Below, one piece after another: positions 53,722 to 63,977 of a stretch of 64,000 nucleotides of DNA (within the stretch, counting starts at the first letter, position 1; the number at the start of each line of letters is the position of its first letter). Made by a program: the position numbers and the translations under genes. The stretch covers positions 283,954 through 347,953 of the forward strand of contig CALMYB010000007.1 in assembly GCA_937873515.1 (NCBI GenBank), in the 5' to 3' direction. This DNA is from an uncultured Acidobacteriota bacterium (lineage in GTDB: Bacteria; Acidobacteriota; Blastocatellia; Pyrinomonadales; Pyrinomonadaceae). The notes under the pieces are model-generated. The model ran no database searches and was not told the DNA's origin. It saw only the letters and a program-made list of their open reading frames with translations.

Positions 53722-53865
53722 ATGAAAGATCATACAACTAAGCCGGATGAGCCACCTGTTGAACGGCCTGACGAATGGTGGTATCGGATCTATCTTGCTG
53801 TCATCGTAACGACGGTGCTCGTGATCGCGCTCTTAGAGGCCTTTTCCTATTATTTTTCGCACTGA
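53722..53865 (+). CDS. 47-residue single-pass membrane microprotein upstream of an SSS symporter
   Basis: A short frame from ATG 53722 to TGA 53863-53865. The protein opens with a charged, proline-rich stretch (MKDHTTKPDEPPVERPDEWW), has one hydrophobic helix (IYLAVIVTTVLVIALLEAF, residues about 23-41) and ends FSYYFSH. The symporter starts 6 bp later, so the two are likely cotranslated. The layout resembles small auxiliary subunits beside some SSS transporters, but I do not recognise the sequence. No clear ribosome binding site: the ATG lies just after the terminator T run of the receptor gene, which might limit its expression. Confidence 0.6.
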   Translation: MKDHTTKPDEPPVERPDEWWYRIYLAVIVTTVLVIALLEAFSYYFSH

Positions 53866-53871
53866 ACAAAA

Positions 53872-55545
53872 ATGAGACCTTTGGATTGGGCAGTTGTCGT
53901 CGCGTATCTCGTCTATGTCATCTGGGACGGCATTCGGATGACCAAGCACAGCGGGAATGTCGAGGGCTATTTCCTCGCGAATCGCAGTCTGCCTTGGTGG
54001 GCTGTCGGGCTCTCGGTAATGGCAACGCAGCTTTCCGCGATCACGCTTGTCGGCACGACCGGCCAGGCGTATTCGGACGGAATGCGCTTCATTCAGTTCT
54101 ATTACGGCTTGCCGCTTGCAATGATCATTCTTTGCATCACGGCGGTCCCGTTCTTTTACAGGGCTAACGTTTACACCGCATACGAATATCTCGAACGCCG
54201 GTTCGACGCAAAAACGCGCAGCCTGACTAGTTTCTTTTTTCTGATCTCCCGCGGCCTTGGTGTGGGCGTGATCATCGCTGCCCCTTCGGTCATTCTCTCG
54301 ATCGTGCTCGGCTGGCATGAGATGACGACCATCTTCGTTATCGGTTTATCGACGACCATCTATACGATGATCGGCGGCGTTCAGGCCGTCACTTGGACGG
54401 ACGTGAAGCAGATGTTCGTCATCTTCTTTGGCCTTTTCGTCTGTATGTTCGTGATCATTTCGCAGTTCCCGGCAGGAGTTTCGTTCACGGACGGCCTGAC
54501 GCTTGCGGGTGCGACAGGAAAACTTACGACCGTAAGCCTTAGCTTCGATCTCAAGGAAAAGTACACGCTTTGGTCGGGAATGATCGGCGGCCTGTTCCTT
54601 TTCCTTTCATACTTCGGCTGCGACCAGAGCCAGGTGCAGCGATTCCTGACGGCGAAGTCGGTTTCCGAAGGCAGGACGTCTCTCCTGATGAGCGCGTTCC
54701 TTAAGATCCCGATGCAGTTCATGATCCTGCTCGTCGGCGTCTTGGTCTTCGTCTTTTACCAGTTCACGGCGCCGCCGATGATCTTCAATCAGGTCGAGGT
54801 CGGCAAGGTCGCTCAGACCGCGCAGTACCAAACTCTCAAGGGCGAGTTTGACGCAGCTCATCACCGGCGTGAGTTGGCGGCCGAAGGTTTTCTTAAGGAG
54901 AGGACGGATGCGGCCAAGCAGGAATATCTTGCTGCGGACAAGGCTTTCAACGCCTCGCGAAAGAATGGCGTTGATTACGTAAAGACCGCAACAAAGAACG
55001 AGAGCTTTAATGACGTGAACTACGTTTTTCCGTCATTTGTTGTACAGAATATGCCGATGGGCGTGATCGGCCTGATCATCGCTGCCATCTTTGCGGCGGC
55101 TATGTCGTCGATCTCCGCAGAGCTTAACGCCCTGGCCACGGCGACGACGATCGATTTCTACCGCAGGCATTTTAAGAAGGACGGAACCGACCGCCAGTAT
55201 GTTTTCTTCGGCCGGATCGCGACATTCGTTTGGGGCATTTTCGCCTGCATTGTGGCGACATATGCGACAAATCTCGGTTCGCTGATCGAGGTCGTCAATA
55301 AATTTGGATCATTTTTCTACGGATCGCTTTTGGGGGTCTTCGTGCTTGCATTCGCCGTGAAACGAGCACGAGCTCGCGGGGCGTTCTTTGGCCTCTTATT
55401 CGGGATCGGTTCCGTTTGGGTCGCAAGCCACTTTACGGACATCGAGTTTTTGTGGTTCAACGTGGTTGGGTGTGTAGTGACGGTGATCTCTGGTTACTTG
55501 ATCAGTCTCACCGATAAAGGAGAAGTCGATGCTATCAAGGTTTAG
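53872..55545 (+). CDS. Sodium:solute symporter (SSS/SLC5 family)
   Basis: A 557-residue transporter with about 13 hydrophobic helices. [30 protein letters not shown] is the TM1 region with the Na2-site pattern (S-x-x-x-T), and [20 protein letters not shown] is the family signature in the middle. A hydrophilic charged insertion of about 80 residues (about 305-385) between two helices is longer than usual. The solute is unknown; family substrates include sugars, amino acids and carboxylates. The neighbouring secreted PIG-L deacetylase, whose start overlaps this gene by 17 bp, suggests an amino sugar or related breakdown product, which is an inference. Confidence 0.9.
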   Translation: MRPLDWAVVVAYLVYVIWDGIRMTKHSGNVEGYFLANRSLPWWAVGLSVMATQLSAITLVGTTGQAYSDGMRFIQFYYGLPLAMIILCITAVPFFYRANVYTAYEYLERRFDAKTRSLTSFFFLISRGLGVGVIIAAPSVILSIVLGWHEMTTIFVIGLSTTIYTMIGGVQAVTWTDVKQMFVIFFGLFVCMFVIISQFPAGVSFTDGLTLAGATGKLTTVSLSFDLKEKYTLWSGMIGGLFLFLSYFGCDQSQVQRFLTAKSVSEGRTSLLMSAFLKIPMQFMILLVGVLVFVFYQFTAPPMIFNQVEVGKVAQTAQYQTLKGEFDAAHHRRELAAEGFLKERTDAAKQEYLAADKAFNASRKNGVDYVKTATKNESFNDVNYVFPSFVVQNMPMGVIGLIIAAIFAAAMSSISAELNALATATTIDFYRRHFKKDGTDRQYVFFGRIATFVWGIFACIVATYATNLGSLIEVVNKFGSFFYGSLLGVFVLAFAVKRARARGAFFGLLFGIGSVWVASHFTDIEFLWFNVVGCVVTVISGYLISLTDKGEVDAIKV

Positions 55546-58174
55546 GAAAGTTACTGTTCTCTCATTGCTGTTCGTTTTGGCCTTTCTGAATGTTCCGAAC
55601 ACACGGGCGCAGGTCCGTCCTGTTTACGATATGGGTGCCATCGGCCTCGGGCAGCAACTCAAGCGTTTGCAGACGACCGCAAGCGCGATGCACACAGGTG
55701 CCCATCCTGACGATGAAGATTCAAATCTGATCGCATATCTCGCTCGAGGTGAGAATGCGCGAACCGTCTATCTCGCGCTCAATCGCGGTGAAGGCGGGCA
55801 GAATGTGATCGGGCCCGAGCTGTTCGAGCCTCTCGGCGTTATCCGCACAGAAGAACTCCTGCAGGCGAGGCGTCTTGACGGCGGCCAGCAAATGTTCACG
55901 AATGTGATGGATTACGGCTTCTCGAAAACGCGTGCAGAAGCGACGCGTATATGGGGAGAACAGCCGACGCTTGCGGAAATGGTCCGTGCGATCAGGACGT
56001 TCCGTCCGCTCGTCATCATCTCGCGTTTCTCGGGTACTCCAGCCGACGGCCACGGCCAGCACCAACTCGCAGGCTACTTGACGCCGCTCGCTTACAAGGC
56101 GGCGGCCGACCCGAACCAGTTCCCTGAACAGATCAAAGAAGGCCTGCTTCCGTGGCAGGCGAAAAAGCTCTATATGGGCCAAGGTTTTACGGCTCCGGCG
56201 GGCGAGAAGGTTTCCGTAACGGTCGATACAGGACATTTCGATCCGCTCATCGGACGTTCCTATGCCGAGATCGCGAGCGAAGGCCGCAGCCAGCACAAGA
56301 CCCAGGAAATGGGCACGATCGAGCGCCGCGGAGATCAATTCTCGGGCGAAAAGCTGCTCGATTCGAAGGTTACGACGAGCTCACCGGAAAACGACATTTT
56401 TGAAGGGATCGACACCTCGATCAGCGGCATCGCAAAGATCACCGACGATAACGAGGCCGGGCTATCCGACAAACTCGCTGCGCTTCAGGCGACCGCGAAG
56501 AAAGCCCTCGATGAATACAATGCGTACGCTCCAGAGAAGATCGTTCCGGTTCTCGCCGCTGGCGTAAAGCAAGCACGCGAAGCGAAGGATGCTGCGAAGA
56601 ATCCCTATGCAAAGGCTCTGATCGCCGAAAAAGAACAGGAATTCGCGCATGCCCTTCAGCTTGCCGCTGGCGTCGTCGTTGATGCTTTGAGCGACACAGA
56701 CACGATAGTGGCGGGTGATTCGACCGGAGTTTCGGTAAAGGTGTTCGGTAAAGCAGCGGTCGTGAAGAACGTTAAGCTGAATACGCCTTCGGGCTGGAAC
56801 GTCGAAACCGCCTCGGAACCTAAACCGGCAGGGAACTCATTCTTCTTCCGGCCTGAAAAGGCAGATGCTGCGTCATATTTCAGATTGACAGCGGCTTCGA
56901 ATGCGGCACCGACGCAGCCATACTGGCTTGAAAAGCCGCGGCACAATTTTACATTCGATTGGAGCTCCTCCGATGCCGTCAAGAACGCTCCGTTCCAACA
57001 CAAACTCGTAACCGCCGAGGTCACGATGTCGATCGGCGGTGTCGATATAGCGGTTTCGCAGCCCGTCGAATATCGGTTTGCTGATGACATCCGCGGCGAA
57101 CTCCGCCGTGATCTCAATGTCGTACCTCTGATCACGGTCGCACCGGACACGAATCTGTTGATCGTTCCGGCCTCAGCAAAAGAGCAGAAGCAGCGTATCG
57201 TGGTTTCGGTTACGAACCAGGCACCGCGTGAAACAAAAGGTTCAGTGAGCCTCGTGCTTCCCGCGGGTTGGAGCACAACGCCGGCTTCCGCAGACTTTGA
57301 CCTCAAGGCCAAGAACGAAAAGACCGCGGTCACCTTCGACGTGGTCGTGCCGGCCGGTGCGAAGGTCGGCAAGTACGATGTTACGGTCAATGCGAAGGTC
57401 GGCGGCCAGGTCTTCGACCAGTCGATGCAGGAGATCGCGTATCCTCACATTCAAACGCATCGTCGATATTCGACCGCGACCGTCGCGACCGAGGTTCTCG
57501 ACCTTAAGGTCGCTCCCGTCCGCGTCGGCTATATCATGGGCAGCGGAGACGCGGTTCCCGCGGCGATCAAACGTCTTGGCCTGCCGGTAACGATGCTCGA
57601 GGAAAAGGATCTTGCGACCGGCGACCTATCGCGGTTCGACACGATCGTTGTCGGCATACGCGCATCGCAGGTTCGGCCTGATTTCGTTGCTAACAACGGA
57701 CGCCTGCTCGATTTCGTAAAGAAAGGCGGTACGCTGATCGTGCAGTATCAGCAGAACCAGATAATCCAGAACAATATGCTGCCTTTTGCGGCGAAGATGG
57801 ACGGCGTGGTCAACGGCAAGCAGCGGATCTCGAACGTGCGTGTTGTCGATGAGACTGCACCCGTGAAAATGCTCATTCCGAACGATCCGATCTTTACGTA
57901 TCCGAACAAGATCGGGCAGAGCGATTGGGACAACTGGGTGCAGGAGAGAAATCTCTACACGCTTACGCAGCTTGGGCCCGAATGGGTCTCTTTGACCGAA
58001 ACTGCCGATGAAGGCGAAGACCCCGTGACCGGCGGGCTGATCTACGCGAAACTTGGAAAAGGAGTTTATGTTTACAACGCCTTTTCATTCTTCCGACAGT
58101 TGCCGGTCGGCACGCCGGGTGCCTACCGTATGCTCGCAAATATGCTGAGCTTGCCGAAAGCTCCGTCGAAATAG
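55529..58174 (+). CDS. Exported PIG-L family deacetylase with C-terminal beta domains
   Basis: An 881-residue protein with a signal peptide (about 1-28). The PIG-L/LmbE zinc motif HPDDED is at residues 59-64, and GHGQHQLAG near 175 supplies the other histidine. Family members remove acetyl groups from N-acetylglucosamine-containing substrates. The remaining 600 residues hold beta domains including a NEW3/NPCBM-associated type ([20 protein letters not shown]) and a terminal glutamine-amidotransferase-like Rossmann stretch ([20 protein letters not shown]). It overlaps the symporter gene by 17 bp with KGEK-coding AAGGAGAAG as ribosome binding site. It acts outside the cytoplasm; the natural substrate is unknown. 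Confidence 0.87.
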   Translation: MLSRFRKVTVLSLLFVLAFLNVPNTRAQVRPVYDMGAIGLGQQLKRLQTTASAMHTGAHPDDEDSNLIAYLARGENARTVYLALNRGEGGQNVIGPELFEPLGVIRTEELLQARRLDGGQQMFTNVMDYGFSKTRAEATRIWGEQPTLAEMVRAIRTFRPLVIISRFSGTPADGHGQHQLAGYLTPLAYKAAADPNQFPEQIKEGLLPWQAKKLYMGQGFTAPAGEKVSVTVDTGHFDPLIGRSYAEIASEGRSQHKTQEMGTIERRGDQFSGEKLLDSKVTTSSPENDIFEGIDTSISGIAKITDDNEAGLSDKLAALQATAKKALDEYNAYAPEKIVPVLAAGVKQAREAKDAAKNPYAKALIAEKEQEFAHALQLAAGVVVDALSDTDTIVAGDSTGVSVKVFGKAAVVKNVKLNTPSGWNVETASEPKPAGNSFFFRPEKADAASYFRLTAASNAAPTQPYWLEKPRHNFTFDWSSSDAVKNAPFQHKLVTAEVTMSIGGVDIAVSQPVEYRFADDIRGELRRDLNVVPLITVAPDTNLLIVPASAKEQKQRIVVSVTNQAPRETKGSVSLVLPAGWSTTPASADFDLKAKNEKTAVTFDVVVPAGAKVGKYDVTVNAKVGGQVFDQSMQEIAYPHIQTHRRYSTATVATEVLDLKVAPVRVGYIMGSGDAVPAAIKRLGLPVTMLEEKDLATGDLSRFDTIVVGIRASQVRPDFVANNGRLLDFVKKGGTLIVQYQQNQIIQNNMLPFAAKMDGVVNGKQRISNVRVVDETAPVKMLIPNDPIFTYPNKIGQSDWDNWVQERNLYTLTQLGPEWVSLTETADEGEDPVTGGLIYAKLGKGVYVYNAFSFFRQLPVGTPGAYRMLANMLSLPKAPSK

Positions 58175-58273
58175 TTTCGACGGGAACTTGTATGATTGAG
58201 GGCATCGCTCGGCACGAGCTTGCATCGAGTTGGACGGTGCCCATTGCTTTATTGAACCGGGGAGATCTAGAAA

Positions 58274-59761
58274 GTGTCAGTTGAAAAAGAGAAATTTCCT
58301 GCGCCAAGCTATACGGAGAATGTGCTGGCCGATTGTTTTGAGGACGCAAAGAGTTACTTTCTCGAAGCACTGATCGACGTCGATCATGCACACGCGATCA
58401 TGCTCGCCGAGCAGGAGATCATCTCGGAAGCTGAACTGAAAATGCTGCTCACGGCGCTCAGTAAACTCGACCTCGACGAGATCCGTGCGGCAAAATACGA
58501 CGGCTCATACGAAGATCTTTTTTTCCTGCTCCAGCGGGAGATCAAGGCAAATTGTGAAGACAAAGAGGTTGCCGGCAAGCTCCACACCGCCCGCAGCCGC
58601 AACGACATCGACGTTACGATCTATCGCCTGCATCTGCGAAAGGTCGCGCTAAAACTTTTCAATGAAACGATGGCCCTTCGCGGAGTGATGCTTGCTCTCG
58701 CATCACAGCATCACGAGACGCTCATTCCGGCTTATACGCATACGCAGCCTGCCCAGCCGTCGACACTTGCGCATTTCCTGCTTGCGATCGCCGAGAATCT
58801 CGGCCGCGATATTCGAAGGCTGCAGAGCGCATTCGAGAATATGAACTACAGTCCGCTCGGTGCGTGTGCGATCACGACGACCGGCTTTCCTATCAGCCGC
58901 GAACTCACGTCGGATCTGCTGGGCTTCAGCGCACCGACTGTGAACTCGTATGCTTCGATCGCTTCGATCGATTATTTTACGGAATTGTTGGGCGCGGTAA
59001 GCGCTCTGCTCGTGAACGTCGGGAAGTTCGCACAGGAATTCCTCCTGATGGCGATGCAGGAATTTGACGTGATCGTCCTCTCGGACGGTTATGTTCAAGG
59101 TTCGTCGATAATGCCGCAGAAGCGAAATCCCGTCGCGATCGAACACGTTCGAGCCATCGCGAGCAAAGGCCTCGGCCAGGCACTTGGCGTACTTACAGCT
59201 GTCCACAACACGCCTTTCGGCGATATAAACGATTCCGAGGACGACATTCAACCTCTGGTCGCGAGTGCCGTCCGAGATGCAACACGAGCCGTCTCGCTCC
59301 TTGCGAATAGCCTGAAGGCCGCAACATTCAAGACCGACACTTTGCGACATCGTGCCGAAGCCAACTTCATCACGGTAACCGAGTTGGCCGATTCGATCGT
59401 TCGGCACGAAGGCCTGTCATTTCACATCTCGCACAAGATCGTCGGGACGGCGGTTAAAGCGGCACTCGAAGTGGACAAGCACGAACTCTCGCCGGAGGTC
59501 GTGCAGACTGCCGCACGTGAGGTCCTCGGCCGCGAGCTTTCAATGTCGGCCGAGGAGATAACTGCTGCTCTTTCCGCTGAGAATTTTGTCGCGATACGCA
59601 CGATCTACGGCGGGACGGCACCCGAAGAAACGCGTCGTGCATTGTCGGTCGAGAAAGAAAAAGAATCGGCTGACAAGCAGTGGTATGACGGCAAGCAGGC
59701 TCATCTTGCGGCCGCCGCCTCAACGCTAAAGGCGAAGGTCGATTCGGTTCTCGCAGGGTAG
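58274..59761 (+). CDS. Argininosuccinate lyase family protein
   Basis: A 495-residue member of the fumarase/aspartase/ArgH superfamily. Signature blocks: LHTARSRNDIDVT (substrate loop), THTQPAQPSTLAHF (catalytic His region) and GSSIMPQKRNPVAIEHVRA (the mobile lyase loop). ArgH cleaves argininosuccinate to arginine and fumarate. The loop reads QKRNPV and the first block ends RNDID, where most ArgH proteins have QKKNPD and RNDQ, so a divergent or specialised lyase is possible. GTG 58274 follows GGGGAGATCTAG. No other arginine gene is nearby, and cysS converges from the other side with 1 bp between stops. Confidence 0.85.
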   Translation: MSVEKEKFPAPSYTENVLADCFEDAKSYFLEALIDVDHAHAIMLAEQEIISEAELKMLLTALSKLDLDEIRAAKYDGSYEDLFFLLQREIKANCEDKEVAGKLHTARSRNDIDVTIYRLHLRKVALKLFNETMALRGVMLALASQHHETLIPAYTHTQPAQPSTLAHFLLAIAENLGRDIRRLQSAFENMNYSPLGACAITTTGFPISRELTSDLLGFSAPTVNSYASIASIDYFTELLGAVSALLVNVGKFAQEFLLMAMQEFDVIVLSDGYVQGSSIMPQKRNPVAIEHVRAIASKGLGQALGVLTAVHNTPFGDINDSEDDIQPLVASAVRDATRAVSLLANSLKAATFKTDTLRHRAEANFITVTELADSIVRHEGLSFHISHKIVGTAVKAALEVDKHELSPEVVQTAAREVLGRELSMSAEEITAALSAENFVAIRTIYGGTAPEETRRALSVEKEKESADKQWYDGKQAHLAAAASTLKAKVDSVLAG

Positions 59762-59762
59762 G

Positions 59763-61154
59763 TTATTTTCGTTTCCAGCGTACGCCGAAAGGCGTGTCTT
59801 CGAGGACGAATCCGCGGTCGCAGAGCTGGTCGCGGATCTCGTCCGAACGGCCAAAATCCCGTGACCTTCGCGCGTCGTTCCGCTGCTTGATAAGTGCGGC
59901 GATGTCGGACGGCAGCCATTCCTTTTCAGCTCGACAAAATATTCCAAGAACAGCGTCGAAGCCTTCAAGTGCTTTAAAAACCGCCTGGCGATCCTCGCTT
60001 CTGAGCGTCTGGTTCGAAAGCGATATATTGACCTCACGGATCAGCGAATGGAGGGCGGCGAGAGCGGCGGCGGTATTCAAATTGTTGTCCATCGCCGCCT
60101 CAAAGTCCGACGTGAAAGTATCGACCGTCTTGTGAAAATCCGGCGTTTCGCCCTCGGCAAGATGCTCATCCCGGAGACGGCGGAAAAAGTCGTGAAGCTT
60201 CTTGACCGTTGCCTGAGCGCCGTGCAGATTCTCGGGAGTGAAATTCAGCGGCTTGTCGAAGGGAACGGAGAGCAGCAGATAACGCACCGCGAGCGGACTC
60301 ACATCAAGCTTCGTTATATCGCGAAGCGTGAGCACATTGTTCGATGTCTTTGACATCCTTTCGTCATCGACGTTCAGGACCTCGCCGTGCAGCCAATACC
60401 GCACGAAAGGCTTGCCGGTCGCGCCTTCCGACTGTGCGATCTCATTCTCGTGATGCGGGAATTTCAGATCGACGCCGCCGACGTGTATGTCGAACGTCTC
60501 GCCTAGGAACTCCATCGCCATCGCCGAACATTCGATATGCCAGCCCGGCCGCCCGCGACCGAAAGGTGCGTCCCAGCCGACAGGTTCGTCCTCGCCGACA
60601 GCTTTCCAAAGTACGAAATCGCACGCATTCACTTTTCGATAGCGATCGGCGTCCATCCTTTCGCAGTCGAAGATCGAACCTACGGTGAGCCGCGAGAGCT
60701 TGCCGTATTCGGGGAACGAAGCGATCCGATAATAGACCGAGCCCCCGGATTCATACGCGTGGCCGTTCGCGATCAGTTTCTCGATCAGACGAATGATCTG
60801 GGGGATGTGCTCGGTCGCACGCGGTGTGTATTCAGGCCGCTCGCAATTCAACGCATCGATATCTTCCCAAAAGACCTCGACGAAATGCCGCGTCAGTTCG
60901 TCGAGCGTAATGCCTTGCCGCTCGGCCTCGGCGATCGTGCGGTCGTTCACATCCGTCAGGTTCATCACCTGCCGAACCTCATAGCCCTTGTGTTTCAGAT
61001 AACGGCGAAGAACATCGCCAAAAATGAATGTACGAAAGTTACCGATATGAGCAAAATTCCAAACCGTCGGCCCGCACGTGTACATCTTCACTTCGCCGCC
61101 AAGAGGCTCAAATTCCTCGATCTCATTCGTCAAAGAATTGCGAAATTTCAGCAT
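59763..61154 (-). CDS. cysS: Cysteine--tRNA ligase
   Basis: A 463-residue class I synthetase attaching cysteine to its tRNA. The HIGH motif reads AHIGN (residues 35-39), the KMSKS motif ERMSKTSNN, and the zinc ligands are the cysteine in MYTCGP, the cysteine of GWHIECSAM and the histidines of FPHHENEIAQSE. The C-terminal DALR-like and anticodon parts are complete. I start at ATG 61152-61154 (MLKFRNSLTNE); a GTG six bases earlier is possible. Length is normal. Confidence 0.96.
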   Translation of the reverse strand: MLKFRNSLTNEIEEFEPLGGEVKMYTCGPTVWNFAHIGNFRTFIFGDVLRRYLKHKGYEVRQVMNLTDVNDRTIAEAERQGITLDELTRHFVEVFWEDIDALNCERPEYTPRATEHIPQIIRLIEKLIANGHAYESGGSVYYRIASFPEYGKLSRLTVGSIFDCERMDADRYRKVNACDFVLWKAVGEDEPVGWDAPFGRGRPGWHIECSAMAMEFLGETFDIHVGGVDLKFPHHENEIAQSEGATGKPFVRYWLHGEVLNVDDERMSKTSNNVLTLRDITKLDVSPLAVRYLLLSVPFDKPLNFTPENLHGAQATVKKLHDFFRRLRDEHLAEGETPDFHKTVDTFTSDFEAAMDNNLNTAAALAALHSLIREVNISLSNQTLRSEDRQAVFKALEGFDAVLGIFCRAEKEWLPSDIAALIKQRNDARRSRDFGRSDEIRDQLCDRGFVLEDTPFGVRWKRK

Positions 61155-61455
61155 AGACACCCGACCGCGACCACCACGCTCGTACCTTGATTATAAATTA
61201 TACGCCGTATCCGCAAGAAGCGGAAAAATGGGAATGACGGTCGATTTACATCCGGTGAAAATCACGGCTAGAATGTGCGATATGCCTGATCAGTCCACGA
61301 TCCCGGCGAGCAAAGCATTCACACAAGGCTAGCTGTTTCGCCGTCGGAAGCCGCACAGTTCGAGGCTACCTGTGGAGCGATCGATCTCTGCAATTATCGC
61401 GTGCTCCACGATTCCGGCACATTTTTCTTTACTATTTTTGAAAAAAAAGATTAAA
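61155..61455. other. Region between cysS and the sigma factor gene
   Basis: About 300 bases without a gene. Both promoters must lie here; I see no convincing -35/-10 pair. A long A tract (61440-61449) precedes the sigma factor. Confidence 0.4.
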
Positions 61456-62202
61456 ATGTGGGCAGTAGAAGCAACTATTCATAGGAGGTCGAACATCATA
61501 GCCCACGAAGAAGTACTACAATCAGGCAGCGATCTGATAGGTTCGACTATGGATATTGCAACATTGGCGATCGATTCGAATGTCGCCCATGGGCTTGAGG
61601 ACGCCCGAGTTGGTGTTCTTCGGTCTCCCGTACAAGCTGAAATTGAGATAGACCCGGACGCACCGGACCTTGAGCTTTGCCGAATGGCGGCGGAAGGAAG
61701 TCTTGCGGCCTTCGAGGTGATCTATTCGCGCTATCATCGCCGGACATACAGCCTCGCGCTCCGGATGACGGCAAGTCAGACCGACGCCGAAGACCTCACA
61801 CAGGAAGTTTTTGTTCAGCTTTTCAAGAAGATCGGCAGTTTCCGAGGCGATTCCGCATTCTCGACCTGGCTGCATAGAATGACCGTCAATCAGGTGCTGA
61901 TGCACTTCAGACGTCGCACCGTCAAGAACGAGCGGACGAGCGACGACGGCGAAATGCCGGAGCAGACGGTTCTCGGCACCGCAAATCCCGGGAAAATGCA
62001 GGTGATCGACCGCATTGCCTTAAAGAATGCGATCGCCGGACTGCCGGACGGCTACCGAAACGTGTTCATTCTTCACGATGTGAACGGATTTGAGCACGAA
62101 GAGGTCGCGAAAAGGCTTGGAATTTCGGTCGGAACATCGAAATCACAGCTTCACAAGGCTAGGCTGAAGCTTCGCTCCCTGCTCGTGCAGGTAAAGGGTT
62201 AG
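61456..62202 (+). CDS. ECF-type RNA polymerase sigma factor
   Basis: A sigma-70 family protein of about 248 residues. Region 2 is [20 protein letters not shown] with [20 protein letters not shown], and region 4 is the helix-turn-helix [20 protein letters not shown]. The N-terminus is a poorly conserved extension of about 70 residues. The start is uncertain: ATG 61456 lacks a ribosome binding site. A perfect AGGAGGT (61483-61489) is followed by ATC and ATA codons but no ATG, GTG or TTG; the next ATG in frame is 61549. A zinc anti-sigma factor follows 166 bp downstream, so this is a stress or envelope regulator. Confidence 0.88.
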   Translation: MWAVEATIHRRSNIIAHEEVLQSGSDLIGSTMDIATLAIDSNVAHGLEDARVGVLRSPVQAEIEIDPDAPDLELCRMAAEGSLAAFEVIYSRYHRRTYSLALRMTASQTDAEDLTQEVFVQLFKKIGSFRGDSAFSTWLHRMTVNQVLMHFRRRTVKNERTSDDGEMPEQTVLGTANPGKMQVIDRIALKNAIAGLPDGYRNVFILHDVNGFEHEEVAKRLGISVGTSKSQLHKARLKLRSLLVQVKG

Positions 62203-62368
62203 AGAGGCAAGATCCCAAGGGAAGGCACGAACGCCGATAATAAGGCTTAGTTCGTGCCTTTATCTCGTTTTACGGCATTCGGCAAGGCAACCAAATGCTT
62301 GTCGGGCTAATCTATCTAAAGTTAGAGAGTTGGCGGGCCGAAATGCTCGCAAAAGGCAGCAAGAGACA

Positions 62369-63088
62369 ATGAATTGTGAAGAGTGCAGAGCGACGATCAG
62401 CCCGTTCCTCGACAACGAGCTTGATCCGGCACTTGCGGACGGGGTTCGCGAGCATCTTGCGGTCTGCCTCGAATGTTCTGCCGTTTGCGAAGACCTTGCG
62501 GCGATCTTCGATGTTTGCCGCGAAGACGCCGAGGATCTGCTCACTCCGCCGAATTCACCCGCTCTCTGGCGGCGTATCAGCAACGTGATAGAGAGCGAGA
62601 TCAAGCCGCCGCCGGTCGAACCCGAACCGCCGACGCGCCGATTCTGGCGATTTTCGCTGCCGCAGCTTGCGGCCGGGTTTGCTCTGATCGCGATCGTCAG
62701 TTCTTTGCTCACCATCATTGGCATTCGAACATACTCGAGGCCCGAGGCGAGTGCCTCACCGCTGCGTTCTTCTTCCGAAGAGACGACAATGGAGAAGGTG
62801 CTTGGCAAGCTCGGCCTGATCTCGACGCCGCAGCAGGCCCGCGAGCGGCATTTTGCCGAACAGCAAAAGGCGATCGAATATTGGAACGCTCGCGTCGAGA
62901 TGCGCCGTGCCGAATGGAACGAAAAAACGCGCGAGGCATTTGACCGAAATATGCGCGTGATCGATCAATCGGTCGCACAATATACGAATATCCTGAAACA
63001 GGATCCGGAGGACGATCTCTCTGCGGAGATGCTTGATTCCGTATTAACGGATAAAATGAATCTTTTGCGTGATTTCTCGGATCTTTAG
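62369..63088 (+). CDS. Zinc-finger anti-sigma factor, membrane-anchored
   Basis: A 239-residue protein. The N-terminal ZAS domain MNCEECRATISPFLDNELDP ends with H29-x3-C33-x2-C36 (HLAVCLEC), the zinc site that holds sigma factors. One membrane helix lies at about 98-117 (PQLAAGFALIAIVSSLLTII), then a long helical periplasmic part with EQQKAIEYWNARVEMRRAEW. It should bind the sigma factor encoded upstream at the inner membrane and release it on a signal. I chose ATG 62369 over an upstream in-frame start because the ZAS motif begins there. Confidence 0.88.
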   Translation: MNCEECRATISPFLDNELDPALADGVREHLAVCLECSAVCEDLAAIFDVCREDAEDLLTPPNSPALWRRISNVIESEIKPPPVEPEPPTRRFWRFSLPQLAAGFALIAIVSSLLTIIGIRTYSRPEASASPLRSSSEETTMEKVLGKLGLISTPQQARERHFAEQQKAIEYWNARVEMRRAEWNEKTREAFDRNMRVIDQSVAQYTNILKQDPEDDLSAEMLDSVLTDKMNLLRDFSDL

Positions 63089-63092
63089 CACA

Positions 63093-63857
63093 ATGTCCTT
63101 TTGCCGGAAACTCTCCAGTCATATTCCTTCAGCTCTCAGATCCACGGCTCTCGCCGCGTTGGTAGCGGTTCTTTCTGTCTCGGCATTCTCGCAGAAGAAG
63201 TTTTCGAGAACGTATCCGGCGCCAAGCAACGTCCGCCTTCAGCTGATGAATAAGAGCGGCACCGTCACGGTCGAGGGATGGAACCGTCCTGAGATCCAGA
63301 TCGTCGCCACGCTTGAAGCCCCGGCGGCGAATGTCGCCCCGCAGAATCTCTCGGGAACGATAGTCATCAACCTGGTCAAAGATAATCAAGATCGCGGCGA
63401 TATCGGCAGCGTGAATTTTACCGTGCGTGTGCCGTACACGACGATGGTCGATATTGAGACGCGTATGGGAAACTTGAACGTCTCGAACGTTCGCGGCGGC
63501 CTCGTGCGAGCGCGGATCTCGACCGAAGGCGACATCACTCTGACGAATATCGGGGCAAGCGCCGTGTCGGCAGAGAACGTGACGGGCGATATCTTCTACG
63601 ACGGTGACATAGTCGCGGGCGGAACGTATCGGTTCGCATCGACCCGAGGTGCGATCAACCTCCGCATTCCATTCAATTCCTCATTCCGCGTCGTTGCGAC
63701 CGCACCGACGACACGCAACATCTCGCTCGGCGTGTTCGGCGGCGGTGCGATAAATTATATCGGCGACGGACGCCGCGTTGTCGGGAAATTCGGCGACGGC
63801 AGCGCAACTCTCTCGGTCACCAACCAACAAGGCAGCATCTCGTTCTTCCGTCGATAA
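63093..63857 (+). CDS. Exported DUF4097-like beta-helical protein
   Basis: A 254-residue protein with a signal peptide ending near AFSQK (about residue 34). The body repeats short strands (VRLQLMNKSGTVTVEGW, VDIETRMGNLNVSNVRGGL, AVSAENVTGDIFYDGDI), the ladder pattern of DUF4097 putative adhesins. Such proteins often follow sigma/anti-sigma pairs and may be the output or sensor of the circuit. It begins 4 bp after the anti-sigma stop. Function is unknown. Confidence 0.75.
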   Translation: MSFCRKLSSHIPSALRSTALAALVAVLSVSAFSQKKFSRTYPAPSNVRLQLMNKSGTVTVEGWNRPEIQIVATLEAPAANVAPQNLSGTIVINLVKDNQDRGDIGSVNFTVRVPYTTMVDIETRMGNLNVSNVRGGLVRARISTEGDITLTNIGASAVSAENVTGDIFYDGDIVAGGTYRFASTRGAINLRIPFNSSFRVVATAPTTRNISLGVFGGGAINYIGDGRRVVGKFGDGSATLSVTNQQGSISFFRR

Positions 63858-63866
63858 CGATTCGAT

Positions 63867-63910
63867 TTTGTGCATTTCGTGCATTTTGTGCATTTCGTGC
63901 ACTTTGTGCT
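63867..63910 (-). repeat. 9-bp GCACGAAAT-family array, third locus
   Basis: Read in reverse complement: GCACAAAGT, GCACGAAAT, GCACAAAAT, GCACGAAAT, GCACAAAAT. Same vocabulary as 14278 and 21891. Confidence 0.9.
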
Positions 63911-63977
63911 TCTAACGGGCGCGTCGTTTCGCTATGATGAGAACACGGTCGAGCCGGCCGTTGGGTTTTGAAAAAAT

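Noticed and set aside
52249..53733. 494-codon minus-strand frame across the TonB receptor gene
   Set aside because: Antisense to the receptor in codon register; no motif, no ribosome binding site, composition of a GC-rich shadow frame.
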